DNA of 64,000 nucleotides, from contig PLRS01000056.1 of assembly GCA_003164035.1 (NCBI GenBank), positions 1 to 64,000 on the forward strand. Reading direction: 5' to 3'. This stretch comes from Bryobacterales bacterium (lineage in GTDB: Bacteria > Acidobacteriota > Terriglobia > Bryobacterales > Bryobacteraceae). The notes beneath the pieces were generated by a model, which was given only the letters and a program-made list of their open reading frames with translations, did not search any database and was not told where the DNA came from. A program made the translations under genes and the position numbers. Below are positions 36,237 through 45,296 of the stretch, piece after piece; the first letter of the stretch is position 1, and the number at the start of each line of letters is the position of its first letter.

Positions 36237-39200
36237 ATGAACCCCATCAAAGGCTCTTTGCGCTATCCGCTCGTGTCCGTCATTCTGGCGGCCATGGCGG
36301 TGGCGGTTGGGATCCATGCGTTTCTGACCATGCCGCGCACCGAGGATCCCAGCATTACCATTCGCCAGGGCCTGGTGCTGGCCGCCTATCCCGGCGCCAC
36401 CACCGAACAGGTGGAGCAGCAGGTCACCAGGAAGCTGGAAGAGCACATTCTGAAGTTCCCGGAGGTGCGCAAACAGAAAACCTACTCCACCAGCCGGCCG
36501 GGACTGGTGACCGTCAAGGTGGAGCTCGAGGAGAACGTCACCAACGCCGACCAGTTTTGGGCCAAGCTGCGCCTGGAGCTGATCGAAACCGCCCTCACCG
36601 AACTGCCGGCCGGTGTGCGCGGCCCCATCGTCAATTCCGATTTCGGCGACACGGTCGCCATGTTGCTCGCCATTCATGGCCGGCGTTACGGCTATCGCGA
36701 ACTGCGCGACTACGTGGACCGCATTCAGGACGAGCTGCGGGGTGTCCGCAACGTGGGCAAGCTGGCCACCTACGGCGAGCAGGGCGAACAGATCTGGATC
36801 ACCAGCAGCCTGGAGCGGATATCGCAATACTTCGCCGATCCGCTGCGCGTCATCGAGTCCTTGCAGCAGCGCAACATCGTCCAGAGCGCCGGCAACCTCG
36901 ATATCGGCGCGGAGAGAATCCCCCTTCGCGCCACCGGACTGTTCACCACCGAAGACCAGATCGGCAGCGTGCTGGTGGATATATCGCGCACCGGGCAGCC
37001 GGTGTATATTCGCGATTTCGCCAAGGTGGAGCGCCGCTACCAGGATCCGTCCTTCGTGGTCCGCTACGACGGCGAGCCGAGCGTCATGCTCTCCATCGAG
37101 ATGCAGAAGGGCAAGAACATCGTCGAATTGGGCGACGAGCTGGGGGCCGTCTTTGCCCGCCTGTCCGCGCTTTTGCCGCCCGATATCCACGTCGATCCGA
37201 TCGCCAACCAACCCGCCGTCGTCCGAACGCGCATCGCCGACCTCAGCCGCGAATTCCTGCTGGCGATCGGCGCGGTCATCCTGGTCACCATCGTGCTGCT
37301 GCCGTTGCGCGTCGCGGTCATCGCGGCGGTGGCGATTCCAGTCACGGTGATGACGTCGCTCGGCGTACTGGACACGATCGGCATCCAGTTGAACCAGGTT
37401 TCGATCGCCGCGCTGATCATGGTGCTGGGCATCGTGGTCGACGACGCCATCGTCATTGCGGATAACTATGTCGATTGCCTGGATCGGGGCATACCCAGGC
37501 CCGATGCCGCCTGGCAATGCGTGCGGGAGGTCCTGGTCCCGGTGGTCACCGCCACGCTCACCATCATCGCTTCCTTTCTGCCGCTGCTGATTCTCTCGGG
37601 CTCGGTCGGCGAATTCATCAGCGCCCTGCCCATTACCGTCGCGGTGGCGCTCGGCGTCTCCTTCGTGGTGGCGATTCTGGTCACTCCGCTGCTGTGCCGC
37701 TTCTTCATTCGCCAGGGGCTGCACCGGGGCCAGACCGAACTACGGCCCGGCCAAAAGAGAACCAGTATGCTCGACCGGCTGCAGACTGCCTATAACCGGT
37801 CCATCGTATTCTCCATGCGCCGCAAGCCTCTGACCGTGGTCCTGGGCCTGGCGGCGGTGGCGGCTGGCGTGCTGATGCTCCAAACCGTCCCGCAGCAGTT
37901 TTTTCCTTCGGCCGAACGCAACCAGTTCGTCATCGACGTGTGGATGCCTCGAAACGCCCGCATCGAAGCTACCGCCGCAACCATGGGCCGCATCGAGCGT
38001 GTGCTGGCCGGCAAGGCGGAAGTGGCGCACTATGCGGCATTCGTGGGTCGGAGCGCTCCCCGTTTCTACTACAATGTGAGCCCGCAGGATCCCGACCCCG
38101 CTTACGGCCAGTTCATCGTCGATACCAAAGACGAAAAGACGGTTCCGGCCCTGGTGTCGGAGCTTCGCCGGAGCCTGGCTGAAGAGGCGCCCGAAGCCCT
38201 GGCGATTGTCAAAGAGCTGCAACAGGGCATGACCATGGAGGCTCCCATTGAGGTCCGCATTTCCGGATACGGCGTCGCCGAGTTGCAGCGGATCGGAACC
38301 GGCGTTGAGAAAATCCTCCACCAGGTCCCCTATGCCCAGTCGATTTACAACGATTACTTCGGCGACTCGGGCCTGGTGGATGTCGACATCGATACGGAAG
38401 TCTCCAATCGGCTGGGATTGACTAACGCCTCGGTCTCTGGCCTACTGGCCGGCGCCTTCAGCGGGGATCCGGTCGGCACCTTTTGGGAAGGCAACCGCGC
38501 CATCACGATCCTGCTCCGCCTGGAGGCCGCGCGCAGGAGTTCGTTCGAGGACGTCCGCAACGCTTACGTGCCCTCCGCGATTACGCACGCCAGCGTCCCG
38601 CTGCGCTCCATCGCCCAATTGACGCCCCAGTGGCAGACCAGCCGCATCGTGCGCCGCAACGGCGTCCGCACCCTGACGGTCCGCGCCTTTCCGCAACGCG
38701 GGCACTATGCCTCCCAGGTCCTGAACGCCATCGACCGCCCGGTGAAAGCCCTGGCGCTCCCCGCCGGCTATCGTCTCGAATACGGCGGCGAGATCACCAA
38801 CCGCAACGAAACTTTGCCCATGATGACCGAAGCGCTGGCCATCAGCCTGGTCGCCATTTTCCTGGTGCTGCTGATGCAGTTTCGCAACCTTTCCGAACCG
38901 CTGCTGGTGATGTGCTCGATCCCGCTGGCGATGTTCGGCGCCATGCTGGGCCTGGTGCTCACCCGCAACCCATTCGGTTTCACGGCCTTCACGGGCATGA
39001 TCGCGCTCTCCGGAATCGTGGTGCGGAACGCCATCATCCTGGTGGATTACATTAACGAAAAGCTGCGCGAGGGGCACTCGCTCGAAGCCGCCGCCATCGA
39101 AGCCGGCGAGCGCAGGCTGCGCCCGATTTTCCTCACCACCATGGCCGCCGCGGTCGGAGTCACGCCGATGATTATTTCCGGATCGAGTTTGTGGAGCCCG

Positions 39201-40646
39201 CTGGCGAGCGTAATCGCCGTGGGGCTGGTCTCTTCCATGTTCTTTACCCTGATCGTGGTCCCGGTCCTGTTCGTGCTGGTGAAATCGCATGGCGCCTCGA
39301 AGCCCGCCGCCGGAGCCGGCGCCATCATAGCCCTTCTGCTGGCGCTCTTGCTGACCCCGGCGCCAGCCCGCGCCGCCTCGAGACAACTCACCTTGCCCGA
39401 AGCGGTCGATCTGGCGTTGAAACAAAACTCGGCCCTCAAGATTGCCCGCGCGCGCGTTCGAGAAAACCGGCAAAAAGAGGTTACCGCGCGAGCCGATTAC
39501 TTTCCGCAACTGGCCAATAGCACCAATCTTTGGGGTCTGTCGGACCGGGAACTGGTAACCATTCCCGCGGGCAGTCTCGGTGCCATATCCGGCATCGGCC
39601 CCTTTCCTCCGGAGAACGATGTCATCAACCAGGGGTCGAGCACGGTGCTGCTGACCAATACCACCCTCGGCCAGCCCTTGACGCAATTGTTCAAAATCCG
39701 TGCCGCCAACGACGTGGCCTCCGCCGAGCGCCGCGTTACCGAAGCGGACCTGAAGAAGGACGAAGACGAAGTGGTGCTCGGAGTCCACCAGCTCTACTAT
39801 GGCTTGCTGGCGGCCCGCAAGCGGATCGAGGTCGTGCGGGCGGAAATCGCGGCGGGAGAGGAAGCCCTGCGGGAAGCTCGAAACGCGGTGGATGCGGGCG
39901 ACGCCCTGGAAGTTGCGGCGGTCGGCGCGCACGCCAGCCTGTTGCACAGCCAGCAGGCGGTGCTGGCCGCCGAGAACCAAGTCTCCGATTTGACCGCCGA
40001 GATGGACGACGCACTCGGTTTGCCCCTGGATACGGAACTGGACTTAGCGGACGTGAAAGTGTCCGCGGATGCCAAACTCTCCCGCCAGCAGTACCTCGAT
40101 GCGGCGCTGGCAGGGAACCCGGAAGTGCAGTCCGCCCGGGAAACCGTGGCTAAAGCGCGCAGCGGCGTGCGCGCCGCCCAGTACGAGTACATTCCCGACA
40201 TCGGTGCGTTCGCCCGTCACACCTATCAGAGTGGCGTCCCGTTCGTGGCTCACAATTTCGGCACGTTCGGGCTCCAGATGACCTGGAACATCTTCGATTG
40301 GGGGAAACGCAAAGGCGTCGTCGGCCAGCGCGACGCGCTTCTCACCCAGGCCGAAGAGAACCTGCGCCGCGTCACCGACCGCGTCTCGGTGGAGGTGGAT
40401 AAAGCGTATCGGAAACTGGAGCGGTCCGAACTCATGATATCGGTCGCCGCCGAGGCCCTGGCCCTCGAAAGGGAGAGCCAGCGGCTGAGCGGCAACCAGT
40501 TCCAGGCCGGCGTCATTTCCGAAGCCAAGAACGCCCAAGCCGTGGCCGGGACCAGTAAGGCGGAACTCGACGAACTCGAAGCCCGGCTGGCACACGAATT
40601 GGCCATAGCGGAGATGGATCGCGCAGCCGGCATTCGCTCCCACTGA
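36237..40646 (+). CDS. RND pump fused to a TolC-like outer-membrane factor
   Basis: 1469 residues in one frame. Residues 1 to about 1025 are a complete RND transporter: first helix LVSVILAAMAVAVGIHAFL, proton-relay helix LIMVLGIVVDDAIVIADNYVD with the Asp pair, and a full second half (AIFLVLLMQFRNLSEPLL, FTGMIALSGIVVRNAIILVDY). Then AIIALLLALLLTPAPARA (about 1028-1045), shaped like a signal peptide with an ARA-A cleavage site, leads into an outer-membrane efflux protein: LTLPEAVDLALKQNSALK, and at the end AYRKLERSELMISVAAEALAL and FQAGVISEAKNAQA. No stop, frameshift or compositional break is seen at the join. Comparable fusions are known for CzcA-like pumps in Bacteroidota. ATG at 36237 preferred over 36171, which overlaps the adaptor. 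Confidence 0.92.
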   Translation: MNPIKGSLRYPLVSVILAAMAVAVGIHAFLTMPRTEDPSITIRQGLVLAAYPGATTEQVEQQVTRKLEEHILKFPEVRKQKTYSTSRPGLVTVKVELEENVTNADQFWAKLRLELIETALTELPAGVRGPIVNSDFGDTVAMLLAIHGRRYGYRELRDYVDRIQDELRGVRNVGKLATYGEQGEQIWITSSLERISQYFADPLRVIESLQQRNIVQSAGNLDIGAERIPLRATGLFTTEDQIGSVLVDISRTGQPVYIRDFAKVERRYQDPSFVVRYDGEPSVMLSIEMQKGKNIVELGDELGAVFARLSALLPPDIHVDPIANQPAVVRTRIADLSREFLLAIGAVILVTIVLLPLRVAVIAAVAIPVTVMTSLGVLDTIGIQLNQVSIAALIMVLGIVVDDAIVIADNYVDCLDRGIPRPDAAWQCVREVLVPVVTATLTIIASFLPLLILSGSVGEFISALPITVAVALGVSFVVAILVTPLLCRFFIRQGLHRGQTELRPGQKRTSMLDRLQTAYNRSIVFSMRRKPLTVVLGLAAVAAGVLMLQTVPQQFFPSAERNQFVIDVWMPRNARIEATAATMGRIERVLAGKAEVAHYAAFVGRSAPRFYYNVSPQDPDPAYGQFIVDTKDEKTVPALVSELRRSLAEEAPEALAIVKELQQGMTMEAPIEVRISGYGVAELQRIGTGVEKILHQVPYAQSIYNDYFGDSGLVDVDIDTEVSNRLGLTNASVSGLLAGAFSGDPVGTFWEGNRAITILLRLEAARRSSFEDVRNAYVPSAITHASVPLRSIAQLTPQWQTSRIVRRNGVRTLTVRAFPQRGHYASQVLNAIDRPVKALALPAGYRLEYGGEITNRNETLPMMTEALAISLVAIFLVLLMQFRNLSEPLLVMCSIPLAMFGAMLGLVLTRNPFGFTAFTGMIALSGIVVRNAIILVDYINEKLREGHSLEAAAIEAGERRLRPIFLTTMAAAVGVTPMIISGSSLWSPLASVIAVGLVSSMFFTLIVVPVLFVLVKSHGASKPAAGAGAIIALLLALLLTPAPARAASRQLTLPEAVDLALKQNSALKIARARVRENRQKEVTARADYFPQLANSTNLWGLSDRELVTIPAGSLGAISGIGPFPPENDVINQGSSTVLLTNTTLGQPLTQLFKIRAANDVASAERRVTEADLKKDEDEVVLGVHQLYYGLLAARKRIEVVRAEIAAGEEALREARNAVDAGDALEVAAVGAHASLLHSQQAVLAAENQVSDLTAEMDDALGLPLDTELDLADVKVSADAKLSRQQYLDAALAGNPEVQSARETVAKARSGVRAAQYEYIPDIGAFARHTYQSGVPFVAHNFGTFGLQMTWNIFDWGKRKGVVGQRDALLTQAEENLRRVTDRVSVEVDKAYRKLERSELMISVAAEALALERESQRLSGNQFQAGVISEAKNAQAVAGTSKAELDELEARLAHELAIAEMDRAAGIRSH

Positions 40647-40684
40647 TTCGGCACGCGGCCGCCAGGCCGTAAAAGCGTCCCGCC

Positions 40685-42277
40685 CTATTCCCGGGTCATG
40701 CGCTCCACCACCACCCGCCTGGCATTCTGCAGAAGAGTGGTAGCTTGGGGCAGCGATCGGACGGCCTCGGCCACTTCCGGATCGGTCTGGTCGAACACCT
40801 GGCTGCTGGCATCCACGTTGAACGCCCAGAGGTACACCTCGCGGGCCAGGTAGCGCCGGATCCAATCGTGATCCTGGGTGAACTGGGCTTCGGTGAAGTG
40901 GTAACCGTGCTCGAGCAAATAGTCGTGCAATTGTTCCAGAAAAGCGTTGTCCGGCATCCAACCGTCGGGCAGACGGGGGCCGTGCTGGGCAAAATAAGAG
41001 CGTGTGAACGCGAAGATCCCGTCGCGGTATAGATCGGCCTGCAGGGTATCGATGGGAGGCGCTTTGTACTTTTCGTCCGGGGTGATGCCGCCCCCGCCGT
41101 AGACGGTGCGGCCGCTATCGGTCATCTTCACGTCGTCGGCGTTGCGCGTGAGCCCGTCCTCGTGGGTGTAGTAGTCGTAAAAGGACAGCCGGGAATAGTC
41201 GCGCTGAATCAGGCGCCCGCTGGGGGTGTAAAAGTGCGCCGTGGTAAGCGCCAGCGCGGTCCGGTCGGGCAGCGGGAAGACGGTTTGAACCAGGCCCTTG
41301 CCGAAGGTGGTTTCGCCCAGCACCCAGGCGCGGTCGTGGTCCTGCAGCGCGCCGGAAACGATTTCCGCCGCCGAAGCCGATCCGCGGTCCACCAGCACCA
41401 CAATGGGGTAATCGCGGCCGCGGTTGCCATGATCGGCGGTATAGACCTTCTCCGGGGACGAACGCCCGCGCTGCGACACCACCACCTGGCCCTTGCGAAG
41501 AAAATGGTCGGCTACGTCGACGGCCTGCGTCAGCAGACCGCCCGGATTGCCGCGCAGGTCGAGCACCAGCCCCTGGACGCGGTCCTCGCCCAGGCGCTTG
41601 AGCGTGTCGTTCATCTCCCGCATCGTATAGTCGCCGAAACTCAGAATCTTGAGATACGCGACGCCGGGTTTGAGCCAAAAGGCGGGTTGCACGCTGGGGC
41701 GGATAATATCCTCGCGGACCAGGTTGAACGACATCGGCTCGGCCACGCCTTCCCGCCGCACCCCGATCTTGACCGAACTGCCGCGGTCGCCTTTCAGCAG
41801 GTCGACCACCTCGTTGGTGGTGAGCCGGTCGGTGGATTTGCCGTCCACCGAAACGATGATGTCGCCGGGGCGAATGCCGGCGCGATAGGCCGGCGATCCG
41901 GGAAACGGCGCATGCACGACGGTCTGGTTATGGCGCGGGGAAACCTCCATACCGACCCCGGAATAGTGCCCCTTCTGGTCTTCGTTCCAGAGCGCGTACT
42001 CCTTGGGATCGAGGAAGTTGGTGTGTGGATCGAGGCTGCGCGTCACCCCCGGCAGCGCGCCGTCGTAAATCGCCTGATCGGCGTCGACCGGCGTGGCGAA
42101 GTTCTTTTCCACCAGCGCGTACGCTTTGGTGAAGGTCGATATGACCCCCGGTGCGCTCCGATTGGCGGAAGCATCCGGCGGCGACGCCCGCAAGCTGCCC
42201 GCGAACCGGCCCCAGGGGAGCGAACCCAGCAGGATCAAAACAATCACGGCCGCCAGACCATTCCGCCTCAGTCGCAT
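40685..42277 (-). CDS. Carboxy-terminal processing protease (S41 family)
   Basis: 530 residues. Signal anchor (GLAAVIVLILLGSLPWGRFA), then SLDPHTNFLDPKEY, a PDZ domain (YSGVGMEVS...IRPGDIIVSVDGKS), and the peptidase core with LVLDLRGNPGGLL, catalytic Ser in VDRGSASAAEI and Lys in ETTFGKGLVQTVFPL. A C-terminal extension of about 150 residues follows (from KYKAPPIDTL). Cleaves periplasmic protein C-termini. Longer than minimal CtpA but typical for Acidobacteriota. Convergent with the RND fusion gene. Confidence 0.93.
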   Translation of the reverse strand: MRLRRNGLAAVIVLILLGSLPWGRFAGSLRASPPDASANRSAPGVISTFTKAYALVEKNFATPVDADQAIYDGALPGVTRSLDPHTNFLDPKEYALWNEDQKGHYSGVGMEVSPRHNQTVVHAPFPGSPAYRAGIRPGDIIVSVDGKSTDRLTTNEVVDLLKGDRGSSVKIGVRREGVAEPMSFNLVREDIIRPSVQPAFWLKPGVAYLKILSFGDYTMREMNDTLKRLGEDRVQGLVLDLRGNPGGLLTQAVDVADHFLRKGQVVVSQRGRSSPEKVYTADHGNRGRDYPIVVLVDRGSASAAEIVSGALQDHDRAWVLGETTFGKGLVQTVFPLPDRTALALTTAHFYTPSGRLIQRDYSRLSFYDYYTHEDGLTRNADDVKMTDSGRTVYGGGGITPDEKYKAPPIDTLQADLYRDGIFAFTRSYFAQHGPRLPDGWMPDNAFLEQLHDYLLEHGYHFTEAQFTQDHDWIRRYLAREVYLWAFNVDASSQVFDQTDPEVAEAVRSLPQATTLLQNARRVVVERMTRE

Positions 42278-42442
42278 AGAACCGCTAGCCCCCTCCCCTT
42301 CACTTCAGTAGACGCCCGCGAACCCGTTTTGGCTTCCAAAAACCATTATGTCGCGAAAGGGAAGGCGGCAAGTTGGCCCGAGCGGCGCCGCGATTCCGTG
42401 TTGACCAATGGACGTTCGCCAGTTCCCAGTATGTTTCGAGTC

Positions 42443-42820
42443 TCAGCGCGCAAACCGGTGATTGATCAGCGAAGGCAGGTGATAGGCTTGGTTCAGCAGT
42501 TCCGCCGGATCGGTTACCGCCCACAACACACAGATTGCTTCAGTCACCGTGCCGATTGGAGCGCCTTGAGAGACGACCAGCAGGCCCGGGCTTGACTTCC
42601 CTGCCGCCAGGTGGTTCCGGAAGTGATTCAGCATGGTCCGGCGATCGTGCGAAACCAGCACACGGCCCTGACTGGCAGCGCGGTCCAGAAGTTCAGGGTC
42701 GCCGAGGCCGTCGAGCGCGCTCTCCTGGGCCGAAGCGAAGTCAATCGCGGGCTCCCGCCGCCGGACCGCCGTGACGATTGCGAACTTGAGATCGCTATCC
42801 GCCTGGAAGCGAATCCTCAA
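42443..42820 (-). CDS. DUF5615 PIN-like toxin
   Basis: 125 residues: RIRFQADSDLKFAIVTAVRR, FASAQESALDGLGDPELLDRAA, GRVLVSHDRRTM and LLVVSQGAPIGTV match the DUF5615/PIN-like family, paired with DUF433 antitoxins. TTG start at 42818-42820 overlaps the antitoxin stop (TTGA); GGAAGAG lies nine bases upstream. Presumed RNase; appears intact. Confidence 0.8.
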   Translation of the reverse strand: MRIRFQADSDLKFAIVTAVRRREPAIDFASAQESALDGLGDPELLDRAASQGRVLVSHDRRTMLNHFRNHLAAGKSSPGLLVVSQGAPIGTVTEAICVLWAVTDPAELLNQAYHLPSLINHRFAR

Positions 42821-43134
42821 GAACAGGACTCTTCCACCTTGGCTCTGGCCCGCTGGATCTTTTCCCACAGAACCGGGTTCGCCTCCGACATGCGGATGCC
42901 GCTGCCCTCGAACTCACGCTCGGTTTCTTCGAGGTACCTGTCGATCTCGGGCTGGTGGTCCAGATAGAAGGCTATGGCGCCGTAGATCTGTGACCGTTTG
43001 AGCAGCGGAAAGTCTTCCTGAATTGCCTCAGGCGATTGCCCCTCGTTGAACGAGCACACGACCGAGTCGAGCGAAATACGCGTTCCGGCCACATAGTAGC
43101 CCCCATTACGCTGTTCGACATACTCGGCGTGCAT
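42817..43134 (-). CDS. DUF433 antitoxin
   Basis: 105 residues with YVEQRNGGYYVAGTRISLDSVV and EAIQEDFPLLKRSQIYGAIAFYLDH, the DUF433 helix-turn-helix signature, and a long acidic C-terminal helix for toxin binding. The ATG at 43134 has GGAG six bases upstream and is preferred to the TTG at 43152. Confidence 0.82.
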   Translation of the reverse strand: MHAEYVEQRNGGYYVAGTRISLDSVVCSFNEGQSPEAIQEDFPLLKRSQIYGAIAFYLDHQPEIDRYLEETEREFEGSGIRMSEANPVLWEKIQRARAKVEESCS

Positions 43135-43189
43135 ATACAGCTCCTGCTTCAAGTATATGGCGAACCCGGCGTCAATGCCGCCGCCGCCC

Positions 43190-43600
43190 TCAGGCCGGCA
43201 ATCCGCGGTGCACAGCGTCCAGCACCCCGTTGAGAAACTGTACCGAATCTTCGCTCGAAAACTTGCGCGCCAGCTCGAGTGCCTCGTCGATCGAAACCGC
43301 CGCCGGCGTCCCGGCGTGGATCATTTCATACACCGCCAGGCGGAGAATGTTGCGGTCCACCGCCGGCATGCGCTCCATCCGCCAATGCTCGGCGTGCTTG
43401 CCGATCTGCCCGTCGATTTCCGCCAGGTGTTCCACCGTGCCCTGCACCAGGCTGGAAGCGAAAGCGTCCCGCTGCGGATGTTCCTCGGCGAACAGGGCGT
43501 CATAGTAGGCGTCCATGGTTTCTTCCAGCGGTTGCCGGCGTGCGTCCCACAGAAACAGGATTTGCAGCGCGCGCTCGCGGGATTTACGGCGGGAAGGCAT
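43190..43600 (-). CDS. nusB: Transcription antitermination protein NusB
   Basis: 136 residues: SRERALQILFLWDARR at the N-terminus, PAVDRNILRLAVYEMI and SIDEALELARKFSSEDSVQFLNGVLDAV, the conserved NusB core that binds boxA RNA with S10. One-base overlap with ribH (TGATG), the common ribH-nusB pairing. Confidence 0.95.
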   Translation of the reverse strand: MPSRRKSRERALQILFLWDARRQPLEETMDAYYDALFAEEHPQRDAFASSLVQGTVEHLAEIDGQIGKHAEHWRMERMPAVDRNILRLAVYEMIHAGTPAAVSIDEALELARKFSSEDSVQFLNGVLDAVHRGLPA

Positions 43601-44076
43601 CAGCCCGCCTGCCGCAGTGCGCGCAACAGATTGGCCATTTCGATGGCCGTCATGGCAGCGTCGAAGCCCTTGTTTCCGCCCTTGGCTCCGGCGCGGTCAA
43701 TGGCCTGCTCCAGCGTATTGGTGGTCAGAATTCCGAAGGCGATGGGTACCCCGGTCTCGGCCGCCGCCGCCGCCACGCCCTTGGCCGACTCGCTGGCCAC
43801 GTAATCGAAGTGCGGAGTCTCGCCGCGGATCACCGCGCTCAGACAAACAATGGCGTCGTAGCGGTGCTGACGCGCCAGTTCGCTCGCCACCAGGGGGATC
43901 TCCCACGAGCCCGGTACCTTCACGACATCGATCTGGTCCGCCGCCGCCCCGCTCCGGTTCAGCGCGTCCAGCGCCCCCGCCAGCAGCCGCTCGCAAACGA
44001 AACTATTGAAGCGGCTCACGATGACGGCAAACCGCAAGCCCGCCGCGTTCAGATGACCTTCAATGGTTTTCGGCAT
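43600..44076 (-). CDS. ribH: 6,7-dimethyl-8-ribityllumazine synthase
   Basis: 158 residues; penultimate step of riboflavin synthesis. Seen: [52 protein letters not shown] (catalytic His) and [15 protein letters not shown]. Start either ATG 44076 (MPKTIEGH) or ATG 44082, which overlaps the upstream TGA. Coupled to nusB downstream and an enoyl-CoA hydratase upstream. Confidence 0.95.
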   Translation of the reverse strand: MPKTIEGHLNAAGLRFAVIVSRFNSFVCERLLAGALDALNRSGAAADQIDVVKVPGSWEIPLVASELARQHRYDAIVCLSAVIRGETPHFDYVASESAKGVAAAAAETGVPIAFGILTTNTLEQAIDRAGAKGGNKGFDAAMTAIEMANLLRALRQAG

Positions 44077-44078
44077 GT

Positions 44079-44864
44079 TCATTTTCCAGCGAATTCCGGG
44101 CTTCGTTTTTCCAGGAACGCCCGTGTTCCCTCGCGAAAATCCTCTGTAGCGGCCGATAATCCGAAGACCGCCGCCTCCATCCGCAATCCCTCTTCCAGCC
44201 CGCCGCCGAAACCCGTATCCACCGCTTCCATCACGAGTGAAATCGCCAGCGGCGCGTGCCGCAACACCTTCTCCAACCATGCGCGGCTGGCCGCTACCAG
44301 TTCGGCCTGCGGCACTACCGCGTTCACCAGGCCGATGCGGTAGGCTTCCGCCGCCGTGATCGGTTCGGCCGATAGCAGCAGCTCCAGTGCCCGCCCTCGC
44401 CCCACCAGCCCGGGCAGCCGCTGCGTACCGCCGTAGCCCGGAGTCAAACCCAATCTAACTTCCGGTTGGCCGAATCGCGCGCTCTCCGCCGCAAACCGGA
44501 CCGTGGCCGCCATCGCCAGCTCCAGCCCTCCGCCCAACGCATAACCGTTCACCGCTGCTACCGATGGCTTGCCCATGGTTTCCAGCATGCGGAACACCCG
44601 CTGCCCCCGCAGTGCCACCTGGCGCATTTCGTTGGAGGAAAGCACCGCCAGTTCGGCCACATCCGCACCCGCCACAAAAGCTTTGTCGCCGGCTCCGGTG
44701 ATCGCCAGCGCGCGCACCGCCCGGTCCGACGCCGCTTGCGAAAACGCCTGCTCCAGCTCGCCGATCACCGCGCTCGAGAGCGCATTCAGCTTGGCGGGAC
44801 GATTGACTGTGATCCAGGCAATTCCGGCTTTGTCCAGATCCCACTGGATGTTGTCAAAGGACAC
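44079..44864 (-). CDS. Enoyl-CoA hydratase/isomerase
   Basis: 261 residues of the crotonase fold: [16 protein letters not shown], the oxyanion-hole [12 protein letters not shown] and [24 protein letters not shown] and [22 protein letters not shown] (second catalytic acid region). Hydrates enoyl-CoA in fatty-acid breakdown. First gene of a tight unit with ribH and nusB, an unusual metabolic neighbour for them. Confidence 0.92.
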   Translation of the reverse strand: MSFDNIQWDLDKAGIAWITVNRPAKLNALSSAVIGELEQAFSQAASDRAVRALAITGAGDKAFVAGADVAELAVLSSNEMRQVALRGQRVFRMLETMGKPSVAAVNGYALGGGLELAMAATVRFAAESARFGQPEVRLGLTPGYGGTQRLPGLVGRGRALELLLSAEPITAAEAYRIGLVNAVVPQAELVAASRAWLEKVLRHAPLAISLVMEAVDTGFGGGLEEGLRMEAAVFGLSAATEDFREGTRAFLEKRSPEFAGK

Positions 44865-44994
44865 TATACGAAGAGTGTAGCACCCTGGTTTGGGAGTCCT
44901 GGTCCGGGCCAGTTTCTTGGCGGCGCGTCAAAAAACCGTCGCTATAGACCATCATAGGAGACATGTTTTCAGTAACTTAGATTTGGAGCTGCGA

Positions 44995-45282
44995 GTGCAC
45001 TCCAGTGACGGTATGACGTTCAGCGTGCTCCACGAATCGAACCTCTGGCCGGCGGTGAAAATCATGAGCTGGCTGGCTCCGCTGGAACAGGACGACCCGG
45101 TTGCGTTTCGCCATGTGACCACCCGGATTGCCGAAGGTCTGACCACGGCCGCCGGCCATGCTCAGTCCGAGGGCGACAGCGACGAGGCCGCGCGCTGCCA
45201 GCAACTCGCCCGCATCTTGCAGGGCGTCCTCGGTAAACCGGCCTCGGCGCCCCCCTGCGCGCAGGTCGCCGCACATGACTAA
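44995..45282 (+). CDS. Small protein, paralogous to the next gene; unknown function
   Basis: 95 residues from the GTG at 44995, chosen because GGAG lies six bases upstream (44985-44988). No signal peptide. Residues 18-78 (WPAVKIMSWLAPLEQDDPVAF and VTTRIAEGLTTAAGHAQSEG...QQLARILQ) align without gaps to residues 45-105 of the next protein, 25 of 61 identical by hand count. Predicted mostly helical, amphipathic. Not recognised as any named family. Fourteen bases separate it from the next gene, so they form an operon. Confidence 0.6.
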   Translation: MHSSDGMTFSVLHESNLWPAVKIMSWLAPLEQDDPVAFRHVTTRIAEGLTTAAGHAQSEGDSDEAARCQQLARILQGVLGKPASAPPCAQVAAHD

Positions 45283-45296
45283 ACAAGGAGCCAACC

